Shown here: positions 1 through 8,999 of the stretch, piece after piece
Layout of the letters: each line of letters opens with the position of its first letter
Numbering within the stretch: position 1 is the stretch's first letter
NCBI RefSeq assembly: GCF_003149515.1
Contig: NZ_CP029145.1
Span: 3,844,001 to 3,908,000, forward strand
Length of the DNA stretch: 64,000 bases
Direction of reading: 5' to 3'
From: Hymenobacter nivis
GTDB lineage: Bacteria > Bacteroidota > Bacteroidia > Cytophagales > Hymenobacteraceae
Notes under the pieces: generated by a model
The model's database searches: none
What the model saw: only the letters and a program-made list of their open reading frames with translations
Told to the model about the DNA's origin: nothing
Program-made: the position numbers and the translations under genes

Positions 1-2
1 CC

Positions 3-1577
3 GCGGCGGCTAATGACCTGGGCATGACCGTGACCCTGCCCACGGGCGTAACCAGCTACACCCTCAACGGCGTGGCCAAAACGGGCAGCGGCACCATCAC
101 CGTCTACGGCGGCGCGGGCACCACGGTGCCGGCCGGCCAGTCTGTCACGAACGTCATCGCCTTCGGGGCCCCGTCTGGCTCCTTCACGGTGAGCGGCGCA
201 GTGAGCAATAGCAACTCGCCCACCGGCACGGCCACCACCACCGGCAGCGTAACCACGACCCAGGCCAACCTGGCCCCCGTAGCCAACGACGTGGCCAACA
301 CCTTGCAGGGGCCCCAGGGCAACACCGGCAGCGGAATGCTGCTCTCGGCCATCAGCGGCACCGACGCCGACGGCAGCGTTAATAACTACACGATTACGAG
401 CCTGCCGACCACCGGCCAGGGCGTGCTCCAGCTCGGCACCAACGCCGTGAAGGTCGGGGACCCAATTACGCCTGCCCAGGCGTCGCAGTTCACGTTCACC
501 CCGGCCAGCAACTTCGTGGGCAACGCCTTCTTCACCTACACGGCCATCGATAACGGTGCTACGCCGCTCGCTTCAGCCCCAGCCATCTACACCATCCCGG
601 TGACGCAGGACATCAGTTCGGCCTACGCGCTCTTCAACACGGGTAAGGGAGGCACGGCGGCCAATAAGTACGCCACCGGCGATAACCTGGCCCAAGTGCT
701 CGACGCTAACACAGCAGTGTACGCCGCCGCCTCGGCCACTGTGTTCGACGCCACCACCGGGGCTCTGCAAGTGGGCGCTGCCAACGGGTTGCCCACCGCG
801 GCAAACTCTGTGAACGCCGTGCTGACCACGGGCACGCTGCCCGCCGGCGTGTCCCTTGACGCCACCACCGGCCGCATCTACGTGAGCGACGCCAGCAAGA
901 TGCTAAACTATAGCAACGCCCGCACGTACCCGCTGACCATCACGACGACCGACCTGAACGGCGGCACCAACACGGTGCCCGTCACCCTCGCCATCGGGGC
1001 CTACCCGCTGCCGGTGGAGCTGACAGCCTTCACGGCCTCGGCCGTGGGCAACCGCGACGTGGCGCTGGCCTGGGCCACGGCTTCGGAGAAGAACAACGAC
1101 CACTTCGACGTGGAACGCAGCCTCGACGGCACGACCTTCGTGAAAATCGGGCAAGTGAAAGGCCAGGGTAGCAAGTCCAGCGCGACCGACTACGCCCTGA
1201 CCGACGCCAATGTGGCGGCCAAGGCAACCGGCGCAGTGTACTACCGCCTGCGCCAGGTGGACGCCGACGGCACGGCGAATGTGTCGCTGGTGCGTAGCGT
1301 CTCGTTCACGAAGGCCCCGGCCCCGGCCATCGGCCTGTACCCGAACCCGGCCGTGGCCACCACGAAGCTCGACCTGAGCCAGCTGCCCGCGGGCACGTAC
1401 CAGGTAAGCCTGGTGGACATGACGGGCCGCGCGGTGCTCAGCGCTTCGCTGGCCGGGGCCCAGCAGCACACGCTGGACCTGGCCCCGCTGGCCAGCGGCA
1501 GCTACGTGGTACAGGTGCGCGGTACGGCTACTGACGGCACGGCCGTCAGCCTTACCAAGCGCCTGGTGAAAGAGTAA
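3..1577 (+). CDS. T9SS C-terminal sorting domain surface/secreted protein, 5' partial
   Basis: The reading frame is open at the left window edge, so the true start lies outside; the first in-window ATG (position 24) is probably internal. The visible part has Ser/Thr/Gly/Ala-rich Ig- or cadherin-like repeats, including a segment with a GTDADGS motif and an FTYTAIDNG motif typical of adhesin-like repeats. After a PLPVELTAF linker comes a fibronectin-like module, then a C-terminal type A sorting domain (LYPNPA, then LPAGTYQV, ending in LVKE). Such domains direct proteins through the outer membrane by the type IX system, where they are removed or replaced by an anchor. Function beyond surface location cannot be told. 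A hairpin terminator follows. Confidence 0.9.
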   Translation, partial: AAANDLGMTVTLPTGVTSYTLNGVAKTGSGTITVYGGAGTTVPAGQSVTNVIAFGAPSGSFTVSGAVSNSNSPTGTATTTGSVTTTQANLAPVANDVANTLQGPQGNTGSGMLLSAISGTDADGSVNNYTITSLPTTGQGVLQLGTNAVKVGDPITPAQASQFTFTPASNFVGNAFFTYTAIDNGATPLASAPAIYTIPVTQDISSAYALFNTGKGGTAANKYATGDNLAQVLDANTAVYAAASATVFDATTGALQVGAANGLPTAANSVNAVLTTGTLPAGVSLDATTGRIYVSDASKMLNYSNARTYPLTITTTDLNGGTNTVPVTLAIGAYPLPVELTAFTASAVGNRDVALAWATASEKNNDHFDVERSLDGTTFVKIGQVKGQGSKSSATDYALTDANVAAKATGAVYYRLRQVDADGTANVSLVRSVSFTKAPAPAIGLYPNPAVATTKLDLSQLPAGTYQVSLVDMTGRAVLSASLAGAQQHTLDLAPLASGSYVVQVRGTATDGTAVSLTKRLVKE

Positions 1578-1613
1578 GTTTCGCCCCCGGCCGCGTTGGC
1601 CGGGGCCCTGTGC

Positions 1614-1646
1614 AAGGCCCTTCCCTTAGCTTGGGGGAAGGGCCTT
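1614..1646 (+). terminator. Hairpin terminator after the T9SS cargo gene
   Basis: A perfect 12-bp stem (AAGGCCCTTCCC, 1614-1625, and its complement at 1635-1646) with a 9-base loop lies 37 bases past the stop codon. There is only a short T run. Confidence 0.6.
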
Positions 1647-1715
1647 TGTGCGTTTGGGGGCCCGGGTGGCTGGGCGGGGCCCATCCCGGCAGTGCTGTTT
1701 GCCGTATGCGGGGCC

Positions 1716-2444
1716 ATGCCTGACTCCGCTACTCCCGCCGCCGTTCTGGCCCTGCACTACTGGGCCGGGGCCGGCCACGAATTCGACGCCCTGCGCCCGC
1801 TGCTGCCCCCGGGCACCACCCTATTTGCCCCCGACCTGCCCGGCTTCGGCGCGCAGGGGGCCCCCGCGGGGTTCGACTACTCAGTGGGGGCCTACGCCGA
1901 TTGGGTGGCGGCCTTCGTGGCTGAAAAAAAGCTGACCGATTACGTGCTGGTGGGCCACAGCATGGGCGGCAAGGTGGCCCTGGCGCTGGCTGCCACCCGG
2001 CCCGCCGGCCTGCGCCGGTTGGTGTTGCTCTCGCCCTCGCCGCCCAGCCCCGAGCCGATTTCGGACGATGACCGCGCCGCCGCGCTGGCCGCCTACGGCC
2101 AGCCCGCCGAGGCCGAGAAGACCTTCCACATAATCACGCAGGCCGCCCTGCCCGCCGCCGTGCATCAGCAAGTAGTGGCCGACAACCTGCGCAGCCGCCA
2201 GGCCGCCTGGGATGCCTGGCTGCTGGCTGGCTCGCTGGAGGACCTGACGGCGCTGATGGGCGAAATTGCCGTGCCCTGCCACTTGCTGGTGGGCGCCGCC
2301 GACCGCGCTATTCCCGCCGCCGCCCAGCGCCAGCAAACCCTGCCGGTGCTGCCCCCCGGCACTCTGTTCACGGAGGTGCCCGGTGCCGGCCACCTGCTGC
2401 CTTACGAGGCCCCGGCCGCTGTGGCCGCGGCCATCGCGGGGTAA
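1716..2444 (+). CDS. Alpha/beta fold hydrolase
   Basis: This encodes 242 residues from the ATG at 1716 (MPDSATPAA). A longer in-frame start at 1596 would run through the preceding terminator hairpin and adds low-complexity residues, so the later start is preferred. The nucleophile elbow GHSMGGK holds the catalytic Ser. The acid lies in GAADRAIP and the catalytic His in GAGHLLPYE near the C terminus. No signal peptide is present, so it is probably cytoplasmic. The family covers esterases, lipases, haloperoxidase-like and C-C hydrolases; the substrate cannot be assigned. It is convergent with the patatin gene, with a shared bidirectional terminator between them. Confidence 0.88.
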   Translation: MPDSATPAAVLALHYWAGAGHEFDALRPLLPPGTTLFAPDLPGFGAQGAPAGFDYSVGAYADWVAAFVAEKKLTDYVLVGHSMGGKVALALAATRPAGLRRLVLLSPSPPSPEPISDDDRAAALAAYGQPAEAEKTFHIITQAALPAAVHQQVVADNLRSRQAAWDAWLLAGSLEDLTALMGEIAVPCHLLVGAADRAIPAAAQRQQTLPVLPPGTLFTEVPGAGHLLPYEAPAAVAAAIAG

Positions 2445-2456
2445 TATTTCGCCCAC

Positions 2457-2491
2457 AAAAAAGCCCCGCTGAGCACCAGCGAGGCTTTTTT
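2457..2491. terminator. Bidirectional terminator
   Basis: An A-tract, a GC-rich hairpin (AAGCCCCGCTG pairing imperfectly with CCAGCGAGGCTT) and a T-tract separate two convergent genes, so the site can end transcription in both directions. Confidence 0.75.
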
Positions 2492-2506
2492 GCTGCGGGC
2501 CCGGGC

Positions 2507-4816
2507 TTACTCCAAAGCCCGGCCGCGGAAGAGCAGGTAGCCCAGGTGGGCGTACACGCCAAAGTGCTCGTTGGGGTCGTCGTAGTAGCGGGCGTGCAGG
2601 GCCAGGGGCCCCACGGGCGTCATCAAAATGAAGCCCGTGCTGACCGTCAGGCGGGGCCGCTCGAAGCCGCTGGTGCGGATGGCCGTCTGGTCGGCGGCCT
2701 GCTCGAAGGGCTGGAAGTTGACGTGCACGTACAGCTCGGAGCGCCACTGAAGGCTGCCCAGCACGGCCTGGCTGTAGCGCACACCCACGGCCGCGTAGCG
2801 CCCGCTGCGGTACTTGGCGAGGAACAGCGTGCGGGCGTCGGGCAGCGGCGAAAACACCGGCGCGATGGCCTGCGAGGCCCGGAAGTTGCTGAACGTGCCC
2901 TGGCCCGTGGCCATCAGCTCGCCGAAGTAGCCCCAGGCGCGGCGGTTGCCGGGCAAGGCAAAGTAGCGCTCCACCGTGGCCCGGAGTTGCAGCCACTGGT
3001 GGTGGCGCTCGTTGGCCGCCACCAGCGACGTGGAGCCCGGCGTGTAGGCAGCTGCCCCCGTAACGCCGCGCAGCGAATACGAATAGCGGTGGCCGCCGGT
3101 GGCGTACTGCTTCTCGTTTAGTGTGTTGCGGTCCAGGCGCAGGGCCCCCGTGAAGCCGTGGAAAATGGTTTTGTCGAGCACGTCGCTGCTGTTGATTTCC
3201 GTGCGGTTCGTGTAGTCGTCGTGCGTCTGGAACAGGCCCGCGTCGAGCAGCAGCCGGCTGCGGTAGGTCGGCGTCACGCCCACTTGCACGCCCACCTTCG
3301 TGTCCTGCTGCCGGATTTGGGTGCCCAGCGCGTTGCGCCCCAGCAGGCCACCCGTGCTCTGGTAGTCCCACTGGTTGTAGGTGATGCCCGGCTCCACGTA
3401 GAACGGCACCGTGCCCGGCACGCTGATGCGGAACGAGCCGCGGGCCCCGTTGTAAAAGCGCCCCAGGCTCACGTCGGCCGCCGTGGTGTAGAGCAGCCGG
3501 CGCAGCACCCGGTACTCCAGGCCCAGGAAAAAGTTGTCGATGGGCCGGGTGCTCAGCACGAAGCCCACCTCCGCCGTCACGTTGTTGTTGCGTTGCGCGT
3601 CGAGGCTGAAAATGTAGCCCTTGCGCGCCGCGTCGTAGCGAATGCGCGGGTAAATATTCTTGAAGTAGTCGTCCGACGCCAGCCGGTAGTAGCCCTCCTC
3701 AATCTCGTCGAGGCCAAAATCGCGGCCCTCGCGCTGGAAAAACTTGGCTACGTATGCGTTCTGGTCGGGCCGCAGGCCGTGCACCTGCACCTCCAAAAAG
3801 CGCGGCGTGGGCACCCCTTCCTGGAACGCCCGCCGCCGCGCCAGCAGCGCCGTCGAGTCTTGGCGGCGGCCGATGCGCTGCTTAATGAGGTCCATTTTCA
3901 GCAGCGTGGCCGTGTCGCCCTTGCCGATAAAAGCTTTTACCTGGTCGAAGTCGCCCACGCCCAGGGCCCCCAGGTTGGGCTGGATATAAATACCATTTTT
4001 GCCCACGCTGGTCGTGTCGGCCACGCTCGTGCCTAAAAATAGTACCGTGCTGGCCAGCAGGGCGTCGTCGGTTTTGAATGGGTACTTTTTGAGGGCCACA
4101 TCGCCCACGTTCACCCCGATGATGACGTCGGGCGCAAACTCCGTTTTCATGGCCGCCGTGGGGAAGTTGTCGAACACTGCTCCGTCGTAGTAGTATTTCC
4201 CGTCGAGGTTGCGGATGGGCCGGAACGCCAGCGGAAACGTCATCGAGTTGCGCACCGCATCGCTCAGGGAGCCCTTGCGCTGCACCACCTCCTGCCGCGT
4301 AAATATCTCCGACGCCATGCACCGAAACGGCACGAACAGCTTATTAAAGTCGTAGCCCGCCTCGGCCCCCGACGGGGCCATGAGCTTGGCCAGGGCCAGG
4401 TTCAGGTTCAAATCGTTCACCAGGTTCGAGCTGACGCGCGCGTGCAGCGTCGAGTCCACGGCCACGCCGAGGCGCAGGGCCGAGGGCGAGGGCTCGCGCG
4501 TGGTGAAGTTGAACGTATTGCTTTCCAGGGCTTTGCCCGACGTCCACTTTTGGAATTCCGGGCTCAGCACGATCTGCTCGATGTCGGCTGGTGAGTAGCC
4601 CGAGGCGTACATGGCTCCCACCACGGCCCCCATGCTCGTGCCCACGATGTAGTCGATGGGGATGTGGTTCTTTTCCAGCTCTTTGAGCACACCCACGTGG
4701 GCGAGGCCCTTGGCGCCGCCGCCGCTCAGTACCAGCCCCACTTTCTGGGCGTGGGCCGGGCCTGTCAGGCCCAGCGTACCAGCCCACAGGCCCACACATA
4801 GTATTTTTTTAATCAT
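2507..4816 (-). CDS. Patatin-like phospholipase fused to a BamA/TamA-type beta-barrel
   Basis: This encodes 769 residues from the ATG at 4816, chosen because it begins a signal peptide (MIKKILCVGLWAG, cleavage near AHAQ); an in-frame ATG 57 bases upstream lacks one. The patatin domain follows at once: oxyanion motif SGGGAKG (residues 31-37), nucleophile GTSMG with Ser61, and a DGA motif for the catalytic dyad Asp. After about residue 330 there is a POTRA-like segment and a long C-terminal region of alternating beta-strands resembling the surface-antigen/Omp85 barrel. The family is an outer-membrane phospholipase/autotransporter of the PlpD/FplA type. It is monocistronic between a terminator and an empty region. 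Confidence 0.88.
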   Translation of the reverse strand: MIKKILCVGLWAGTLGLTGPAHAQKVGLVLSGGGAKGLAHVGVLKELEKNHIPIDYIVGTSMGAVVGAMYASGYSPADIEQIVLSPEFQKWTSGKALESNTFNFTTREPSPSALRLGVAVDSTLHARVSSNLVNDLNLNLALAKLMAPSGAEAGYDFNKLFVPFRCMASEIFTRQEVVQRKGSLSDAVRNSMTFPLAFRPIRNLDGKYYYDGAVFDNFPTAAMKTEFAPDVIIGVNVGDVALKKYPFKTDDALLASTVLFLGTSVADTTSVGKNGIYIQPNLGALGVGDFDQVKAFIGKGDTATLLKMDLIKQRIGRRQDSTALLARRRAFQEGVPTPRFLEVQVHGLRPDQNAYVAKFFQREGRDFGLDEIEEGYYRLASDDYFKNIYPRIRYDAARKGYIFSLDAQRNNNVTAEVGFVLSTRPIDNFFLGLEYRVLRRLLYTTAADVSLGRFYNGARGSFRISVPGTVPFYVEPGITYNQWDYQSTGGLLGRNALGTQIRQQDTKVGVQVGVTPTYRSRLLLDAGLFQTHDDYTNRTEINSSDVLDKTIFHGFTGALRLDRNTLNEKQYATGGHRYSYSLRGVTGAAAYTPGSTSLVAANERHHQWLQLRATVERYFALPGNRRAWGYFGELMATGQGTFSNFRASQAIAPVFSPLPDARTLFLAKYRSGRYAAVGVRYSQAVLGSLQWRSELYVHVNFQPFEQAADQTAIRTSGFERPRLTVSTGFILMTPVGPLALHARYYDDPNEHFGVYAHLGYLLFRGRALE

Positions 4817-4873
4817 AAAATAATTTAATAGCTTCGCGGTTGGCCCGCCTGCCCTGCGCCGAAAGTACAACAC

Positions 4874-5428
4874 CGCCCCGAATGCGCCCAGGGCTCCCGG
4901 GGCCCTTCACAGCTGGTTGGCTCAGCCCCGATTTCCGCCCGGAAAGCCAAAAAGGCCGGAAGCCACGCCCGGGCCTTGCTTACCAGATTTGCAAAACCGC
5001 CGCCGCCACGGGGCCAGTTTCGGCGGCCGGATTGTCGTGCCAACCAGCAACAAAGGGCCCGGGGGTGCCCGGTGCGTACGGACCCCAAAACCGCTCCAGG
5101 AAAGGGTTTTCAAGTGGCGCAGCAGCAGTCCTGCGTTGCTGGGCTTGCCGCGGGCCAGCCGCACGCCCAAGCCCTGGGCCAGGCGGCCGGCAATCCACAG
5201 GCCCAGGCTGGTGCCGGGGGGCAGCGGGTCCGCCTGGTACCAGGTGGCGGTGAGGTGGGCCAGGTGGGGCCCCAGCGGCACGGCCAGCGCATTGGCCACG
5301 CTATATAAAAGTGAATGGGGCGTCGGCCGGCTCCGGTGGCCTTTGCGACGCTACAAAATTTCTACCGCGCCCTGAAGCCGGCCTGAGCCAGACATTAATT
5401 TTTCTTCAGGCCCCCAATTTGCCCGCGC
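4874..5428. other. 555-base stretch with no recognisable gene
   Basis: Several open frames exist on both strands because the region is GC-rich, but none has a recognisable domain, a good start and family-like composition together. The minus frame at 5299-4922 contains PPGTSLGLWIAGRLAQ, faintly like a histidine-kinase G2 box, without the rest of an ATPase domain. It may be a remnant or chance. Confidence 0.4.
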
Positions 5429-5799
5429 TCACCACTTCTTGAAGATGACGTACACCGCCACCAGCAGCACGAAGCCCGCCAGGTGGTTCCAGCCCAGCTT
5501 GTCGGGCTTAAAAACGAACAACGTGCAGAGCGTGAACACGGCCAGCGTTACCACTTCCTGAATCACCTTGAGCTGGAAAAGGCCGAACGGCCCGTCGTTT
5601 TTCTCAAAGCCCAGCAGGTTGGCTGGCACCTGAAAAATATACGCGAATAGGGCCAGGTCCCAGCTCATCATTATGACGCCGAATAGGCCTAGCTTGGCAA
5701 ATCAGGCCATTTTTTGAACAAGCGCAGGTGCCCGTACCAGGCAAATGTCATGAATAGATTGGAGACGGTGAGGAGCAGAATGGCGTAAAATCCGCGTAT
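5429..5799 (-). pseudogene. DUF486 (DMT-like) small membrane protein, frameshifted and startless
   Basis: The C-terminal part (5671-5429) reads WDLALFAYIFQVPANLLG and LKVIQEVVTLAVFTL, hallmarks of the roughly 115-residue DUF486 family. The missing N-terminal part is present upstream in another frame: codons from 5799 read GFYAILLLTVSNLF then MTFAWYGHLRLFKKW, the usual DUF486 start region. The two parts join only after a frameshift near 5690-5700. The codon at the expected start is ATA, with no ATG, GTG or TTG in frame near it. Family members are four-helix membrane proteins of unknown function. A sequencing error could explain the frameshift but not easily the start as well. Confidence 0.8.
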
Positions 5800-5947
5800 G
5801 AGAATGAAAGAAAAAATGAGAACAGGATAAACCAGCTAATTTTTTCTCCACGCCAAGCCAAAATTGGTGGCCATAACCTGGGGCCCCGGTGCGGCCAGTG
5901 GCGGCCGGGGTGGCGTTCTTCGCAGCGCACTTCTCATCCCCCACAGC

Positions 5948-6856
5948 ATGGCCTCGCTCGACCCTGGCATTGGCGAAAAATTCTCGCGGCCCACCCAGCG
6001 GGCCATCAACCACGACGGCTCCTTCAACGTGCGGCGGCGCGGCGGCCCGCCCATCCGCGACCCCTACCAGCGGCTGATTCTGATGCCGTGGGGCCGGTTT
6101 TTTCTGGAAGTGAGCGTGCTGTTTGGGGTGCTGAACGCGGCGTTTGCGCTGGCCTACATGGCCTTGGGCCTCGAAAACCTGCCCGGCGTGGCGGCCCCTC
6201 ACGGCTGGGTGCAGGACTTCCTGAGCGCGCTATTTTTCTCTGTTCAAACCTTTACCAGCGTGGGCTACGGGCACGTGTACCCGGGCAGCAACGGAACTGG
6301 GGCCCTCTCCAGCCTGGAGGCGCTGGCGGGCGTGCTTACGTTTGCGCTGGCTACGGGCCTGCTCTACGGGCGGTTTTCGCGGCCCACGGCGCGCATTCTG
6401 TTTAGCCGCGCGGCCATCGTCAGCCGGCGGCCCGACGGCACGCCGTGCCTGCAATTCCGGGTGGCCAACCGCCGGGCCAACATCCTGATTGAGCTTTCGG
6501 CGCGGGTCATCGTCAAGTTCACCGACGCCGCCACTAAAAACGTGTCCTACGCCGCCCTGGCCCTGGAGCGCGACGCCGTCAGCTTCCTGCCCCTGACCTG
6601 GACACTGGTGCACGACCTGATTCCCGGCAGCCCGTTGCACGGCCTGGAAGCTGCCGACTACGCGGCCCGCGCCGTGGAAATCATCGTCATGCTCAAGGGC
6701 TACGATGACACCTTCGCCCAGGACGTGTACGCCCGCAACTCCTACATTGCTAGTGAAATAATCTGGAACCACCGCTTCCGTCGCGCCTACGACGTGGACG
6801 AAAACGGCCTCGCCGTAGTAGACCTCGACGCGCTCGACGCCACGGAGGAGTTGTGA
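5948..6856 (+). CDS. Inward-rectifier potassium channel (KirBac type)
   Basis: This encodes 302 residues from the ATG at 5948; an earlier in-frame ATG at 5864 adds a Gly-rich stretch unlike the family. The layout is classical: cytoplasmic slide helix (about 35-50), first membrane helix (51-74), pore loop with selectivity filter TSVGYG (103-108), second membrane helix (about 118-142), then a C-terminal immunoglobulin-like IRK domain. The filter has Ser where many channels have Thr/Val-Ile, but the GYG is intact. The channel acts in the inner membrane and conducts K+. The gene is monocistronic and ends in an inverted repeat shared with the convergent gene. Confidence 0.9.
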   Translation: MASLDPGIGEKFSRPTQRAINHDGSFNVRRRGGPPIRDPYQRLILMPWGRFFLEVSVLFGVLNAAFALAYMALGLENLPGVAAPHGWVQDFLSALFFSVQTFTSVGYGHVYPGSNGTGALSSLEALAGVLTFALATGLLYGRFSRPTARILFSRAAIVSRRPDGTPCLQFRVANRRANILIELSARVIVKFTDAATKNVSYAALALERDAVSFLPLTWTLVHDLIPGSPLHGLEAADYAARAVEIIVMLKGYDDTFAQDVYARNSYIASEIIWNHRFRRAYDVDENGLAVVDLDALDATEEL

Positions 6857-6868
6857 AGGAAGGGTAGG

Positions 6869-6945
6869 AGGGTGCGAGGGTAGGGGGGCTATATACTCAC
6901 ACCAGCCTACCCTCACATCCCCACACCCTCCTACCCTCGCACCCT
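6869..6945. repeat. Inverted repeat between convergent genes
   Basis: AGGGTGCGAGGGTAG (6869-6883) is perfectly complementary to CTACCCTCGCACCCT (6931-6945), with 47 bases between. The right arm touches the stop codon of the minus-strand gene. It may act as a loose bidirectional terminator. Confidence 0.55.
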
Positions 6946-7936
6946 ACTCCTCGTGCCCGGGCACGCTACCCACCGCTGGCGCCCCGGCCGCGTCGGCGGC
7001 CTCGCGGGCCAGGCGCAGCTCCTCCACGGCTGAGGTGGTGCGGGGCAGCTTGTCCAGGTCAGGGGCCCCGGCGTCGACCCAGCACGTGTACCAAAAGGCC
7101 CCGATGAGGCGGCTGGCGTAGCGCAGCTGCCGCTCCACCTGCCCGCCGAGCCGGGCGTGGTAGGCCCGGCTGAAGTCGCGCGAGTACACGCGCACCGTGG
7201 TGGCCCCGCGAGCCTCGTAGCCGTACTTGCGGTCGGCGGGGAACGTGGCCGTCAACTCTTTCTCAAACAGCAGCACCGAATCGACGGCGGCGTGGGAGCG
7301 CGCCAGGGCCCCCCAGGCGGCGTCGCCGGGGTGCTCCAGGTACGGCGCGGGCCCTGTGAACAGGTCGTAGTCGGCGGCTAATAACTCCGGCAAGCGGCTC
7401 TCCCAAAGGCCGTGGATGCCGCGCTGGCCCGTCAGCTGGCCGTTGTAGTTCTGGGTGGCGTGCAGCGGCACGCAGGCGTCGGCCACGTAGTGCCCGAGGT
7501 CGGCCGAGAGGCGCAGGATGGCGTCGGCGTCCTGGCGCTGGAAGGCGGCGGTGAGCTGGTTTTTCATCCGGGCGATGTTCCAGGGTACGATGCCGTGGCG
7601 CAGCAGCGAGTCCTCGCCGTAGCGGGCCACGGCGTCTTCGTAGCGGCGCGGCAGGCCCCGGCCGTGGGTGGTCAGGCAGCTGTCGCCGTAGCGGTCCACG
7701 TCCATGAAGTGCTTGGCTGCTTCGCCGGGTACCACCGTGCGGCGGGCGTCGGGTCGGGTGGCGTTCGCCGTCATGTAGTCAATGTGCGCCTTGTAAAAGC
7801 CCACCATCTTCGGCGGCAACGTGTACACGGCCAGCCGGTTCAGTAGCCGGTGCCCAAAAAAGCCCCAGGCCCGCGCCGGCCGGGGCCCCAGGGAGATTAG
7901 AAGCAGGAAGGATAACAGCGCGTAGCGTTTGAGCAT
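6944..7936 (-). CDS. Secreted zinc-dependent phospholipase C / S1-P1 nuclease-like protein
   Basis: This encodes 330 residues with a signal peptide (MLKRYALLSFLLLISLGP) cleaved near ARAWGFFGH. The Trp at the mature N terminus, followed by GHRLLNRLA, matches the fold in which the N-terminal Trp and several His/Asp ligate three zinc ions. Further candidates for metal ligands are HFMDVDRYGD, LGHYVADACVPLHATQNYNG and the HGLWES segment. The substrate (phospholipid or nucleic acid) cannot be decided. An IS5-family element ends only 15 bases upstream of the start codon, so the native promoter has been displaced and expression may depend on the IS. Confidence 0.85.
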   Translation of the reverse strand: MLKRYALLSFLLLISLGPRPARAWGFFGHRLLNRLAVYTLPPKMVGFYKAHIDYMTANATRPDARRTVVPGEAAKHFMDVDRYGDSCLTTHGRGLPRRYEDAVARYGEDSLLRHGIVPWNIARMKNQLTAAFQRQDADAILRLSADLGHYVADACVPLHATQNYNGQLTGQRGIHGLWESRLPELLAADYDLFTGPAPYLEHPGDAAWGALARSHAAVDSVLLFEKELTATFPADRKYGYEARGATTVRVYSRDFSRAYHARLGGQVERQLRYASRLIGAFWYTCWVDAGAPDLDKLPRTTSAVEELRLAREAADAAGAPAVGSVPGHEE

Positions 7937-7951
7937 AATTATAGAGATATT

Positions 7952-8886
7952 GAAGCTGTTTAGGAAGTGGGTGGTCGGGTAATTTTACGCAGTAGCAGCA
8001 CGACAAAGGCGAGCCAGTGGAAGGCCAGCCAATTTTCCAGGCAGGTTTCGTAGCGCACCAGCAGGGTCTTGAAGCCGTCGAGCCAGGCGTTCATTTGCTC
8101 GATGACCAGCCGGCGCCGGTAAAGTTCGGGGTCCAGCGGCGTGTCATCATCCGTTTGCCAGTCGGTCGAGCGCCGGTTGCGGGGAATGTTGGCTTCGATG
8201 TCGCGCCGGGCGCAGGCCTGACGCAAGCTAGTGACATCAAAGGCTTTGTCGGCATTCAGAAAGAGGCCTTCCAGGCGCAGGTGCGCTTGTTCGAGCAGCT
8301 CACAGAGTTCGGCGAAGACGTGTTCGAGGGCAAACGTATCGTGGTGGTTGCCGGCTTGCGGCGTGGCCACGGCTAGGGGCTGGCCCGTGTTGTCGGCCAG
8401 AAACAGGGCGTTGGTGGTGCGGGCCGCCTTGCGGCCTTGATAGCCGACAGCCGCCCCGCCGTTTTTAGCCGGGGTGTGGCTGCCATCGAGTTGCACACTC
8501 GACAAGTCCAGCGCCGCGTGGTTCAAGCGCAAGACGCTCAACCAAAGCTGTTTCCAAGCACCTTGCTTGCGCCACTGGTTGAAATAATAGTAGACGCCCT
8601 GCCACGTCAGGGGGTGGGTTGGCAGCAATTCTCGCACGGGCAGCCAGCGCCACTGACAACCCGTTTTGAGCTTGTAGAGAATGGCGCCGACGACTTCCAC
8701 CGGCTGGGCCGCCCGCCGACGGCCGTGGGCGCTAAAGGGCAAATGGGGGAGTATCCAGGCGGTAATGATATCTTTGGGCAGGACTTCCATGACGGAGGGA
8801 AAGGAGATGGGTCGCACCTCAAATTTCGCTCTGCCGTGGGAGTCTTTTCTGTTTTGAGCCCGCCTGACTACTTCCTAAACAGCTTC
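7952..8886 (-). mobile_element. IS5-family insertion sequence, copy 1 (935 bp)
   Basis: Perfect 17-bp terminal inverted repeats (GAAGCTGTTTAGGAAGT at 7952-7968 and its complement at 8870-8886) bound a single transposase gene. The target duplication is ATT (7949-7951 and 8887-8889). Size and 3-bp duplication fit an ISL2-like group of IS5. A same-length copy lies at 52067-53001 in the opposite orientation with an identical predicted transposase, suggesting recent transposition. Confidence 0.93.
7960..8817 (-). CDS. IS5-family transposase (copy 1)
   Basis: This encodes 285 residues from the ATG at 8817, or 276 from the internal ATG at 8790 (MEVLPKDII), which is equally plausible. The N-terminal domain has the typical GAILYKLKTGCQWRWLP segment. 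The DDE catalytic domain includes LDGSHTPAKNGG, FLNADKAFD and a C-terminal RRRLVIEQMNAW region bearing the Glu. The stop codon lies inside the terminal inverted repeat. The frame is uninterrupted, so the element may be active. Confidence 0.92.
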   Translation of the reverse strand: MRPISFPSVMEVLPKDIITAWILPHLPFSAHGRRRAAQPVEVVGAILYKLKTGCQWRWLPVRELLPTHPLTWQGVYYYFNQWRKQGAWKQLWLSVLRLNHAALDLSSVQLDGSHTPAKNGGAAVGYQGRKAARTTNALFLADNTGQPLAVATPQAGNHHDTFALEHVFAELCELLEQAHLRLEGLFLNADKAFDVTSLRQACARRDIEANIPRNRRSTDWQTDDDTPLDPELYRRRLVIEQMNAWLDGFKTLLVRYETCLENWLAFHWLAFVVLLLRKITRPPTS

Positions 8887-8932
8887 ATTGGATAAATCGG
8901 AAAGGGGCTTTGGTATGCCAGCAAAATCAAAA

Positions 8933-8966
8933 AAAACTGGCATACCCCACGGGATATGCCAGTTTT
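8933..8966. terminator. Hairpin terminator after def
   Basis: AAAACTGGCATA (8933-8944) pairs perfectly with TATGCCAGTTTT (8955-8966) around a 10-base loop, just past the def stop codon. A and T runs on both sides suit either direction. Confidence 0.7.
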
Positions 8967-8999
8967 GTTGTCATACTGGTTTGATAAAATATAAGGCCC

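Noticed and set aside
903..1469. Long open frames antisense to GC-rich genes (for example here, 1881-3371 on the minus strand, 27979-29061 and 55986-57170 on the plus strand)
   Set aside because: They mirror codon usage of the real gene on the other strand, have Arg/His/Gly-rich products and no domain.
4922..5299. Minus-strand frame with PPGTSLGLWIAGRLAQ, like a histidine-kinase G2 box
   Set aside because: No N box, G1 box or phospho-acceptor region around it; may be chance or a tiny remnant.
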